Shown here in pieces: positions 43,747-52,084 of a stretch of 64,000 bases of DNA (the first letter of the stretch is position 1; each line of letters begins with the position of its first letter). Made by a program: the position numbers and the translations under genes. The notes under the pieces were generated by a model, which ran no database searches, was not told the DNA's origin, and worked only from the letters and a program-made list of their open reading frames with translations. The stretch comes from CAYQXJ01 sp964421565 (GTDB lineage Bacteria > Planctomycetota > Brocadiia > SM23-32), in assembly GCA_964421565.1 (NCBI GenBank), contig CAYQXJ010000005.1:1-64000 (forward strand). The letters are read 5' to 3'.

Positions 43747-43777
43747 TGCAGCACCTCGAGCTAACTATGCGAAAAGC

Positions 43778-44134
43778 TTACGGGCGAGCCCGGCAGCCGA
43801 GCGTGATGGCGAAGACCGCCACGCCTCCGTAGTCGGCATCTTCGCCGGTGGTGGATACGATGTCCAGTGAGGCCCGCTCAGCCTCTGGGCGGGGATTGTT
43901 CCACCACATGCTCTACAGAACAAGCCACACCGCACAACCACCGCGGCTGTCCGGTGCTTCCGGCCGCGCAAACCAACCGGTCTCGGCCGTTGTCCCGGCG
44001 TTCAGCGGGTGCTCCGGGATGAGGACCGGACGAAAGTCGCCTCCGGCTGCAAGGGCAATCGGCGCTGCCACAAACAAAGCGATCCCTGCAAGCCCACATT
44101 AAGTCAACGTCCGCAGGTCTGCTGATGCCACCAT
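43778..44134 (-). pseudogene. decayed gene for a small secreted protein (two in-frame stops)
   Basis: Read down from ATG 44134, preceded by GAGGAG, the frame gives MVASADLRTLT, then TAA (44101-44099), a hydrophobic signal-like GLAGIALFVAAPIALAAGG, about 40 residues including FRPVLIPEHPLNAGTTAETG, TAG (43915-43913), then SMWWNNPRPEAERASLD and more until TAA (43780-43778). Start, ribosome-binding site and signal peptide look genuine, and the three pieces keep one frame, so this looks like a ~118-residue protein gene hit by two nonsense changes. No family recognised. Confidence 0.45.
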
Positions 44135-44538
44135 ACGCTACTCCTCGTTTCCGCTGCGCGTTACACCGGTCTACCACGAACGACGGGTGACCACAACGGA
44201 GAGCCGGAGATGCGGAACATCGTCGTCAGCACGGCATGGAAACGGCCTGCCACGGAGGTGTGATCCCAAAGCGCTCTGGACGTCGCCCTCAAGGGAGGGT
44301 AACGTGTCCGGGGCGCTGCTGCGGTCCGGAGAGCGAGCGTGATGCCCAACGCCTGATGCGCGCGTAGCGCTTGCCGGCACGGTGTGCAGAGCCTTGCCCC
44401 AGCGGGTTGCCGCTGCGGCTTCTCCGCGACCCGTTTGCCTTACGAGTACGCGGAGGGAAGATCTGACTCGAGCTTGAAGCTGAGGACTGCAGGACTGCAC
44501 CAATGGTTTTCGCTGCCCTTCATACAGGAGATCGCGTC
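44135..44538. other. intergenic region without a recognisable gene
   Basis: About 400 nt between the decayed secreted-protein gene and the plus-strand sulfatase. Open frames here lack ribosome-binding sites and domain signatures. The right end carries the AGGAG of the sulfatase; no good promoter found. Confidence 0.4.
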
Positions 44539-46134
44539 ATGGGCAAGCACCCGAACATACTATGGGTTTCTTTTGAGGACACCTCGCCTCGCTACGGATG
44601 CTACGGTGACGAGGTAGCACGCACGCCGAACCTGGACCGCCTGGCGGCGGAGGGGGTCCGCTTCCCGAATGCCTTCTGCACGGCACCCGTTTGCGCCCCC
44701 AGCCGGTCGTCCATCATCACTGGCATGTACCCTACCTCTATCGGCACCCATCACATGCGGACCACGCACAGGAACCGCGCCACGCCGGAGATGCCGACCC
44801 CCTACTCGGCGGTGATACCACACTACGCGAAGTGCTTCAGCGAGTACCTGCGCGCGGCCGGTTACCACTGCACCAACAACTTCAAGACCGATTACCAGTT
44901 CACGCCGCCTCAGACCGCCTGGGACTGGTGCCGCGACGGCGCTCACTGGCGGAGCCGCGATGAAGGACAACCGTTCTTTGCCGTCTTCAACCCAACCACC
45001 ACCCATGAGAGCGGCATGTGGGTTGATAAGGGGGGTGAGCCAAACACTGACCCGGAAAGCGTCGAGCTGCCGCCGTACCTGCCAGATACCCTTGAATGCC
45101 GTAAGGCCCTGGCGCGGCAGTACGACCACATCGCACAGAACGACCGGCTGCTCGGCGAACTGCTCGACCAGCTCGAGGAAGATGGCGTCGCCAACAACAC
45201 CATCGTCGTGCACTGGAGCGACCACGGTGAGGGACTGCCCCGCTCGAAGCGCTGGCCCTACGACACGGGCATTCGCATACCTTTGATCGTGCGCTGGCCC
45301 GGCTGCCTCGAACCGGGCACGGTGGATGAGCGCCTGGTCAGCCTCATCGATTTGGCCCCGACCATGCTTCCCGCCTGCGGCCTCAAAGTGCCAACGCACA
45401 TGCAAGGGCAGCCGTTCCTCGGTCCACAGGCACGGGAGCGTGAGTACGTCTACGCTACGCGTGACCGCTACGACGAGGCATATGACATGGTGCGTGCCGT
45501 TCGCGACGGGCGATACAAGTACATCCTCAACTTCCGCCCCGACCTGCCGCGGATGCTCTGGATTCCGTACCGCAATCGCCACCCCATCATGCAGGAGATC
45601 CGGCGTCGCTACGCGGCCGACCGTCTGGAGGGCCCTCAAGCGTGGTTCGCGGAGGCAAACCGGCCGGTCGAGGAACTCTACGATACAAAGAACGATCCGT
45701 GGGAGCTGGAGAACCTGGCCGGTCGTAGCGAGTATGCGGAAGTGCTCCAGCGCATGCGGCATGCCCTGGAAGAGTGGCGAGAACGCGTTGGGGACAGGGG
45801 AGAGATAGACGAGGAACATATGAAGCGCACCTGGTATCCGGGGGGCGAGCAGCCGACCACGGCGCCGGTCGTCTTGGTGCCTCTGGGGCCGGAGGCCGAC
45901 GGCACCAGCGTGTCAGACGGGGGTTCTCTGCAGAGCCCGGTGGCCCTTCAGCTCCATTGTGCGACCCAGGGCGCGTCCATTGCGTACACCTTCGAAGAAG
46001 GCGAAGATCCGCACTGGCTGCTATATGCGCAGCCCTTGCGTCTGGCGCAGGGGACCACCCGCATCCGCGCCAAGGCCATCCGCATCGGTTACGCCGAGAG
46101 TGAGGAACGGAGCGCCGAGTTCATCGTCCAGTGA
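44539..46134 (+). CDS. sulfatase with C-terminal Fn3-associated domain
   Basis: A 531-residue sulfatase: NILWVSFEDTSPRYGCYG (metal ligands), formylglycine motif VCAPSRSSIITG (Cys52), and VVHWSDHGEGLPRSKRWPYD. The pattern resembles heparan N-sulfatase-like enzymes. Residues about 465-531 form an Fn3-associated/chitobiase-C-like module (ASIAYTFEEGEDPHWLLYAQ). No signal peptide is visible from ATG 44539, which is chosen because AGGAG lies 9 nt upstream, so its location is unclear. First gene of a plus-strand set with a glycosidase and acid-sugar enzymes, 21 nt before the next start. Confidence 0.87.
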   Translation: MGKHPNILWVSFEDTSPRYGCYGDEVARTPNLDRLAAEGVRFPNAFCTAPVCAPSRSSIITGMYPTSIGTHHMRTTHRNRATPEMPTPYSAVIPHYAKCFSEYLRAAGYHCTNNFKTDYQFTPPQTAWDWCRDGAHWRSRDEGQPFFAVFNPTTTHESGMWVDKGGEPNTDPESVELPPYLPDTLECRKALARQYDHIAQNDRLLGELLDQLEEDGVANNTIVVHWSDHGEGLPRSKRWPYDTGIRIPLIVRWPGCLEPGTVDERLVSLIDLAPTMLPACGLKVPTHMQGQPFLGPQAREREYVYATRDRYDEAYDMVRAVRDGRYKYILNFRPDLPRMLWIPYRNRHPIMQEIRRRYAADRLEGPQAWFAEANRPVEELYDTKNDPWELENLAGRSEYAEVLQRMRHALEEWRERVGDRGEIDEEHMKRTWYPGGEQPTTAPVVLVPLGPEADGTSVSDGGSLQSPVALQLHCATQGASIAYTFEEGEDPHWLLYAQPLRLAQGTTRIRAKAIRIGYAESEERSAEFIVQ

Positions 46135-46155
46135 AGCGAATGCCGGAGATGCCGC

Positions 46156-48273
46156 ATGGCAACTGATTGGCTCAAGCGGCGGCCCCGCGCCGTCCACATG
46201 ACCATCCGCGATGTCGACTGCCGGCACTTCGACGTCCCGCAGTTCATTGCGGACATGAAGCGCTGCCATGTCAGCTTCTTCAGCTTCTTCGCCGGTGGCT
46301 ACGTGACAACGTATCCCACGGCGCTGAAGTACCAACGGATGAGCCCCTATCTGGAGGGGCGCGATCTGGCCGGCGAGGTCTTTGAGGAGGCACACCGGCA
46401 CGGCCTGAAGGCGCTGCCCATGATCGATCTGAGCGTGCTGCCCCGGGAGGCCGTCGAGGACCACCCGGAGTGGTGCGTGGCCGGCCCGGATGGAACGCCC
46501 GTGAGCTCGAACCACGGTCTACACCGCGCCTGCTCCCTGGCCGGCTACGTGCGGGACTACAGCCGCGAGTTTGTGCGCGAGATGGTCGAGCGCTATCCTG
46601 CCGACGGCATCAAGTTCGGGGGCGGCAGCTTCGGCTTTGGGCGCGATGTCTGCTACTGCCCAACCTGCCGTCAGCGTTATCGGCAGGAGACCGGCCGCGA
46701 GCTGCCAGCGGGAGCTGAGTGGGGCGATTCTGAATGGCACATCTACTACGAGTGGCGCACGGACAAGATTGTGGAGACCGTCGCGCATCTGAACCGAATG
46801 GTCAAGGCGTTCGATCCCAAACTGCCCGTCACCGGCAACAGCGTCGCATTCGGCGACCCCGGTTGGACGCTCAACGCATCGTTCGACCTCGAGCGCATCG
46901 CCGCCGAAGAAGATGCCGCGCAGGTTGAGGTGCAAACACGACTATGGCCCTCGCGCGAAACCGTCCACTGGCAGTACGAGCGTTGGCCGGCCGAGACAGC
47001 GGCGTACATGGACAGCGTCAATGACAGGCCCTTCTGGATTGTGGCGAGCTACTTCATCGCCTGGCCATGGCGCCGCAGCGCGGCCCCCTATCACGAGCAG
47101 AAGGCTTACCTCGCCCTCGGCGCTGCCCACGGCGGGGGGCTAATGGTCAACCTCTCCGGCGGCCCGCCAGCCGTTCACGAGGACCGGCGCGGGTTCCAGG
47201 CCGTAGAGGAGGTCTACGGCTTCGTCGAGCGGCACGGGGAGTATCTGGACAACGACGACTCTGCCGCCGAGCTTGCGCTCGTTTATTCCCGGCCGACACT
47301 TCTCCAGCAGGGACACAAAGGTGGGGGCAGGTACGTGGAGGAGATACGCGGCTTCGAACAGGCACTCTTCGAGGCTCACATCCCGTTCGACATTATCAGC
47401 AGTCGTATGCTCGCGGACGGCCGTGTGGAGCGCTACCGTCTGCTCGTGCTGCCTGAAACCGCCTGCCTGTCGGACGCGGAGGCGCAGGCCCTGAGACGCT
47501 TCGTCGGCCGCGGCGGCTCGCTTGTCGCAAGTTACGAGACGGGGCTCTTCGACGGCGAGGGTAGAGGACGCAAGGATTTCGCCCTCGGCGATGTGTTCGG
47601 TTTGAGCCATGCGGCCAGCCAGGACGTAGAGGAGCCCGGTGTGCCCACGCCGCAGCAATCGTACATGACGAAGAGCTTGCCCCATCCGCTGACGGATGGC
47701 CTGGACGCTGAGCTCACGCCCGCCCATGGACGCTATTGCCGCGTCAACGTCGCGCAGGGCGAGGTGCTGCTTGAGCTTTCCGCCGCCTTCCGCGTATTCC
47801 CAGAGGGGCTGTCCTACCCCACAGACGGACCGCGAGCCCACCCAATGCTGGTAGTCCATCAGCATCCCTCCAACGGACGGACCGCCTACTTCGCAGGCCA
47901 CATCGGGCAGACCTACTACAGGTGCCGCATCCCGGACCATGGAGCACTGATCGCAAGGGCTGTCGAGTGGGCGGTCGACGATGACCTGCCGTTGCGTGTC
48001 GTGGCGCCCTCGTCCGTGCACTGCTCGTTGCGCAGGAAGGCGGATGCGTGGATGGTGCACTGCGTCAACCTGACCGGCGGCAACCGCTTTCGGCGGGAAA
48101 CGGTGCCTGTGCACGGAGTGCGCATCGGAGTGCGCAAGGACGATAACCGGGAACCGTCCGCATTTCTGCTCGACGCCGGGAAGAGGCTTTCCGTGAGCGA
48201 ATGGGACGGTTACTGGTGGGTCACCGTCCCGAGGATCGAGCACTGGGACGTTGTACTCTTCCGGCGTCACTGA
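46156..48273 (+). CDS. putative glycoside hydrolase (GHL6/GH42-like, with trimerisation-type domain)
   Basis: A 705-residue protein. Residues 1-330 are a TIM barrel with HVSFFSFFAGGYVTTYP, HGLKALPMIDLSVLP, DGIKFGGGSFGFGRDVCYCP and a CYCPTC pair of cysteines, the layout of hypothetical GHL6 glycosidases. Residues about 370-560 look like the beta-galactosidase trimerisation (class-I amidotransferase-like) domain: IPFDIISSRMLADGRVERYR, LLVLPETACLSDAE, FVGRGGSLVASYETGLFD. A beta-sandwich ends the protein. No signal peptide. Substrate unknown. Confidence 0.72.
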   Translation: MATDWLKRRPRAVHMTIRDVDCRHFDVPQFIADMKRCHVSFFSFFAGGYVTTYPTALKYQRMSPYLEGRDLAGEVFEEAHRHGLKALPMIDLSVLPREAVEDHPEWCVAGPDGTPVSSNHGLHRACSLAGYVRDYSREFVREMVERYPADGIKFGGGSFGFGRDVCYCPTCRQRYRQETGRELPAGAEWGDSEWHIYYEWRTDKIVETVAHLNRMVKAFDPKLPVTGNSVAFGDPGWTLNASFDLERIAAEEDAAQVEVQTRLWPSRETVHWQYERWPAETAAYMDSVNDRPFWIVASYFIAWPWRRSAAPYHEQKAYLALGAAHGGGLMVNLSGGPPAVHEDRRGFQAVEEVYGFVERHGEYLDNDDSAAELALVYSRPTLLQQGHKGGGRYVEEIRGFEQALFEAHIPFDIISSRMLADGRVERYRLLVLPETACLSDAEAQALRRFVGRGGSLVASYETGLFDGEGRGRKDFALGDVFGLSHAASQDVEEPGVPTPQQSYMTKSLPHPLTDGLDAELTPAHGRYCRVNVAQGEVLLELSAAFRVFPEGLSYPTDGPRAHPMLVVHQHPSNGRTAYFAGHIGQTYYRCRIPDHGALIARAVEWAVDDDLPLRVVAPSSVHCSLRRKADAWMVHCVNLTGGNRFRRETVPVHGVRIGVRKDDNREPSAFLLDAGKRLSVSEWDGYWWVTVPRIEHWDVVLFRRH

Positions 48274-48308
48274 GGGTTGCATCGAGGGCACGGGGGCTGG
48301 CGAATCAG

Positions 48309-49565
48309 ATGGAAATGCTCGTCATTGCGGATGACCTGACAGGCGCGAACGAGACCGGGGCGCAGTTCGCGACCCTCGGCCTGCAGACCGTTGTGACCGC
48401 CCGATGGCCTGCCGAACTGTGCGGCTGTGGCGAGGTAGCGGTTCTGGTCATCAACACGGAAAGCCGCCACCTGCCACCCGCCCAGGCCGCTGCGCGCGTC
48501 TCGGAAGCGGTGCGACTGGGCTGCGGCAGAGGCGTCGCCCGCTTCTACAAGAAGAGCGACTCCACGTTGCGCGGCAACGTTGGGGCGGAGCTTGAGGCGC
48601 TGATGCGCGCCACAGACACCGACGTGCTGCCGTTCGTGCCAGCCCATCCGCAGGCGGGGCGAACGACCGTCGACGGACGCCACTTTGTGGAGGGTGTGCC
48701 CCTGCACGAAACCCCGTTCGCCACCGATCCCCGCGAACCCGTCAGCAGCAGCAAACTGACCGACGTCCTCCGACGCCAGACCCATGTGCTGGTCTGCGTG
48801 CTGGACCCTACTGCTTCCAGGCTTCCGGACCGAAGGTGCATCTGCGCATTCAATGCTGAAACGGCAGCGGACCTGGACACCATATGCGACCTGTTGGAGC
48901 GGTGGGACATGCTCGACTGTTGCGCCGGCGCAGCCGGCCTCGCGCAGAGAGTTGCCGGCAGGCTGTCAGCGCCTCGTTCTCCTGCTATCATGTCGCAGCT
49001 TACAGCGCCGATGCTGACCGTCAGCGGTTCGCTGAAAGAGACCGCCCTCCAGCAGGTGCGTTGGGGGCTGAGCATCGGGATGGCATCCGTGCGAGTTGGC
49101 CCCGAGGTAGTGTTTGCCCGTGACTCAGAGGTGGCTGCGGCCCGCTCGACCATCGGGCCGCTGTTAGGTCACCTTCGCGCTGGCCGGCATGCAATCCTTC
49201 ACACCGCCCTGGAGCAGAACGAACTGGTGGCCTACTCCCGGCGAGCCCGCGCCCTCGCAGTCGCCGACCCCTCCCATGCGGTGGCACGTGCGCTGGCATG
49301 CATCGCCGCCGCGGCCGTCGATCGCTGCAAAGAGCTTGGAACGGTAGTGGTGTTCGGTGGGCAGACGGCCTCTGCTGTTCTGCATGCGCTGGACTTGAGC
49401 ATGCTGCGTCCACTGTGCGAGCCGTGGCCCGGCGTGGTAGTCTGTCAGATGCCAATGCCTGATAGCGGGCCCGGCATCGTGACCAAGTGTGGAGGCTTCG
49501 GCCCTCCCGACGTGCTGGAGCAACTGGTTCGCATATGCGAGCGTAGCGATGGAACGAACGGCTGA
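48309..49565 (+). CDS. DUF1537 four-carbon acid sugar kinase (OtnK/DtnK family)
   Basis: A 418-residue kinase. N-terminal MLVIADDLTGANETGAQFA carries the paired aspartates of the substrate-binding domain; FYKKSDSTLRGNVGAELEAL is a strongly diagnostic DUF1537 motif; C-terminal VVFGGQTASAVLHAL and GPGIVTKCGGFGPPDVL form the nucleotide-binding half. Characterised members phosphorylate D-threonate, D-erythronate or related acids. ATG 48309 gives the standard N-terminus. Its neighbour, a PdxA2-type dehydrogenase, overlaps by 17 nt and is the known next step in D-threonate/D-erythronate breakdown. Confidence 0.9.
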   Translation: MEMLVIADDLTGANETGAQFATLGLQTVVTARWPAELCGCGEVAVLVINTESRHLPPAQAAARVSEAVRLGCGRGVARFYKKSDSTLRGNVGAELEALMRATDTDVLPFVPAHPQAGRTTVDGRHFVEGVPLHETPFATDPREPVSSSKLTDVLRRQTHVLVCVLDPTASRLPDRRCICAFNAETAADLDTICDLLERWDMLDCCAGAAGLAQRVAGRLSAPRSPAIMSQLTAPMLTVSGSLKETALQQVRWGLSIGMASVRVGPEVVFARDSEVAAARSTIGPLLGHLRAGRHAILHTALEQNELVAYSRRARALAVADPSHAVARALACIAAAAVDRCKELGTVVVFGGQTASAVLHALDLSMLRPLCEPWPGVVVCQMPMPDSGPGIVTKCGGFGPPDVLEQLVRICERSDGTNG

Positions 49566-50541
49566 CGCACCTGTTGGCATCACGATGGGCGATGCCAGCG
49601 GCGTAGGACCCGAAATCGCGCTGAAAACCTACGCTGATGGCGACTTGCCGCACGACGCCATCGTTTACGGCGACTTGTGCATACTGGAGCGCTGCAACCA
49701 CGAGCTCGGGCTCGAAGTGACTATCCATGCGACAAAGGATCCCGGGGAGCTGTGCGCCGGCACTCTCAACGTCCGGGATTTGGGCCTTCTTTCCGTCGAT
49801 GAGTTGACAGTCGGACGGATCTCGAAAGCATCCGGTGCGGCGGCGCTGGAGTACGTGAGAGCAGCTACCCAACAGGCCCTGGCAGGCGATCTGCGGGCCA
49901 TCGTGACGCTGCCCATGAACAAGGAAGCCACACGGCTGACGCATCCGGAGTTCAGTGGCCATACGGGCTTCATCGCCGGCATGTGCGGTGTGCGTTGCTA
50001 CACCATGATGCTCGCCATGCCGCAGGTGCTGGTAACCCACGTGTCAACGCACGTGGCGCTGCGCGAAGCCATCGACTCCCTCAACGCGGAGCGCATCCTG
50101 CAGGTAATCCGCCTTACTCGCGACGCTGCCGAACGACTCGGCCGATGCCGCCGCATCGCCGTGATGGGCCTTAACCCCCACGCGGGGGAGGGCGGCGCCT
50201 TTGGCACAGAGGAAGTCGAGCACATTCGACCTGCCGTCGAATCCGCCCGCGAGGAAGGCATTGACGTCGTCGGGCCGCTGCCGCCGGACGCCGTGTTTCG
50301 CAAGGCGTTGGGGGGGCAGTTCGGCGCCGTCGTATGCATGTACCACGATCAGGGACACATCCCGATGAAGATGATCGGCTTTGAGGAGGGCGTGAACGTA
50401 ACGCTCGGGCTGCCGATTGTGCGCACATCGGTAGATCACGGCACAGCGTTCGACATCGCGTGGCAAGGCGTAGCCTCCACCCAGAGCTTCCGCAACGCCT
50501 GCCAGGTGGCTGATCAGCTCTGCGCAGCGAGCAAACGGTGA
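49549..50541 (+). CDS. PdxA2-type 4-phosphothreonate/erythronate dehydrogenase
   Basis: A 330-residue PdxA-family enzyme. GITMGDASGVGPEIALKT is the N-terminal signature; VTLPMNKEATR, FSGHTGFIAGMC, VTHVSTHVALREA, GLNPHAGEGGAFGTEE and CMYHDQGHIPMKMIGF supply the metal-binding His and Asp residues. PdxA itself serves vitamin B6 synthesis, but pairing with a DUF1537 kinase indicates the PdxA2 branch, which oxidises and decarboxylates the phosphorylated acid to dihydroxyacetone phosphate and CO2. ATG 49549 lies inside the kinase gene. Confidence 0.9.
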   Translation: MERTADAPVGITMGDASGVGPEIALKTYADGDLPHDAIVYGDLCILERCNHELGLEVTIHATKDPGELCAGTLNVRDLGLLSVDELTVGRISKASGAAALEYVRAATQQALAGDLRAIVTLPMNKEATRLTHPEFSGHTGFIAGMCGVRCYTMMLAMPQVLVTHVSTHVALREAIDSLNAERILQVIRLTRDAAERLGRCRRIAVMGLNPHAGEGGAFGTEEVEHIRPAVESAREEGIDVVGPLPPDAVFRKALGGQFGAVVCMYHDQGHIPMKMIGFEEGVNVTLGLPIVRTSVDHGTAFDIAWQGVASTQSFRNACQVADQLCAASKR

Positions 50542-50562
50542 AAGAGTGGGAGGGCCTGCCCC

Positions 50563-51522
50563 GTGCCGGCAGATGGCATCATAGACGCTTACGGGCATGT
50601 TTCGCTGCCCCGTCAGACCACCGTGGAGCGCTTCCTTCAGGTTATGGACGAAAACGGGGTTGAGCATGCCCTGGTCAGCACGGCAGAGACCTGCCCGGAC
50701 CTGTGGGAGGTCTCACGTGCCGGCTTCCAGCACCCGGAGCGCATGCGGTCGATTGGGCTGCCCATCGGCTCAACGCCACAGGAGCGTCGGCAGCGCCTCC
50801 GGGCGCAGTTGCAGGCGGGCTTCGTCGGCGTCCGTATCCAGGCGCGTAGAATCGCTGCTGAGCCGGAGCTTCTTGAACCCGTGGGCCGAGCGGGCGGCAC
50901 CCCGGTGCTGGTTGGCGGCGACGGATACCGCGTGGGGGCGGAGGCCGTGCTCGAGTTTCTCCACAGCTACCCGGAGTGCGTCGTCTGCGCAGCCCACTTC
51001 GCCGGGCCAACCGATCCCACACTCGTTGACCGTGACCGCGTCGTGCGGACCATGTACAGCCATCCTCGCTTCCTGGTGGTCTGCTCCCGGCACAGCGCTA
51101 TGGACCCGCAGGTACTCCTGCCGTGGGCGAAGATGCTGGTGGAGCTCGTTGGCTGGGAACGGCTGGTGTTCGGCAGTGAGTGGCCCGTCGCGCTCTGGAG
51201 GGACGAGCTGTACACAGAGACAACGCGCTGGATGGACCGGTTCCATCCTTCGGCGGCCGAGCGCCAAGCCTATCTGCATGAGAACGCCCGGCGCCACCTC
51301 TGGGACCGCCCCTGCCCCCGAGCACGCCTGTTGGAAGAGCCCTGGGCCCGACTGCCCGCAGAGCACAACGGGACCGTGCGCCTGTTTCCCAAAACCACCC
51401 TCGACCTGCCTGAGCGCACGCAGCAGGCGCTGCTGGAGGATTACTTGTCCCGCCCGCTCGCCGACCGCGGCCGATATTCCGACTTCCTTGCGGAATTGCT
51501 GCGATGTGCCGCTGCGAACTGA
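50563..51522 (+). CDS. amidohydrolase-2-family metal-dependent hydrolase
   Basis: A 319-residue protein with a TIM-barrel hydrolase pattern: IIDAYGHVSLP (D-x-x-x-H, usual D-x-H-x-H), VVCAAHFAGP (His), CSRHSAMDP and LVFGSEWPVALW (matching F-G-S/T-D-x-P with Glu for Asp). Several metal positions differ from classical members, so activity is uncertain. A lactonase acting before the acid-sugar kinase is plausible, since L-fuconolactonases belong to this family. GTG start with GGGAGGG upstream; 21 nt after the PdxA2 gene. Confidence 0.72.
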   Translation: MPADGIIDAYGHVSLPRQTTVERFLQVMDENGVEHALVSTAETCPDLWEVSRAGFQHPERMRSIGLPIGSTPQERRQRLRAQLQAGFVGVRIQARRIAAEPELLEPVGRAGGTPVLVGGDGYRVGAEAVLEFLHSYPECVVCAAHFAGPTDPTLVDRDRVVRTMYSHPRFLVVCSRHSAMDPQVLLPWAKMLVELVGWERLVFGSEWPVALWRDELYTETTRWMDRFHPSAAERQAYLHENARRHLWDRPCPRARLLEEPWARLPAEHNGTVRLFPKTTLDLPERTQQALLEDYLSRPLADRGRYSDFLAELLRCAAAN

Positions 51523-51596
51523 CCGGCTCTGATCCTGGAGACTCCTTTCCCTGCGCTCCCCTGCGGTATTCTGCGCATGGCTTCAAACACCGGGCC

Positions 51597-51780
51597 ATGG
51601 CCGCGTCAGGTCTGGCGCCCTGCACGGACGATTTCGGGACCCCTGTCCTCGACGCTCTTGCGGCCGAAAGCATGCGGTTCGACAGCGTCTACTGCACCCC
51701 CGTCTGCGGCCCAACCCGCGCTGAACTGCTCACCGGTCAGCACCCTTGCCGCAGTGGGGCGATAGACATAGACCGCACGA
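51597..51780 (+). pseudogene. sulfatase N-terminal remnant
   Basis: About 60 codons resemble the sulfatase N-terminus: GTPVLDALAAESMRFDSVYC followed by TPVCGPTRAELLTGQHPCRS, including a formylglycine-type C-G-P-T-R motif. The first metal-binding strand is lost and everything after about residue 60 is absent; the frame soon ends. It lies just after the amidohydrolase gene, so the operon may once have ended in another sulfatase. Confidence 0.65.
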
Positions 51781-52003
51781 CGCCGGCCCGCAGGTCGTCG
51801 CCGCTCGCGCGGGGCTTCAGCAGGTGCTTGATGAACTGACTCCAAAGTCCGGGCGAACGTGGGATCAGTAGAGGGGTTTCGGGAACGGTGGGCTCGGCAA
51901 ACAGAGGCCCGACTGACGGGCGACGGTTCGCTCGGTCGCCAGCGAGCATTCCGCCATCCAGCCGTGATGCCACGATAGCCCCCGCAGGTGACGAAGCTGG
52001 CGC
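51781..52003. other. unassigned stretch after the sulfatase remnant
   Basis: Together with the remnant this makes a gene-free stretch of more than 400 nt. The minus strand has open frames (for example SPGLWSQFIKHLLKP) but no ribosome-binding site or family signature. It may be scrambled remains of the same lost gene. Confidence 0.3.
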
Positions 52004-52032
52004 TTGACAAGCGTGCGGCGGACAGCCATCAT
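52004..52032 (+). promoter_or_regulatory. promoter of the TrpB2 gene
   Basis: Perfect TTGACA (52004-52009), 17-nt spacer, CATCAT (52027-52032). The start of transcription near 52039 gives a leader of about 46 nt. Confidence 0.45.
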
Positions 52033-52084
52033 CTACGAGCCTTCATGGCATTGTCCGTCATCACTCAACAGGGAGCGCCGGAGC

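Noticed and set aside
49549..50541. Calling this gene PdxA for vitamin B6 synthesis
   Set aside because: The overlapping DUF1537 kinase and the lack of other pdx genes argue for the PdxA2 catabolic branch.
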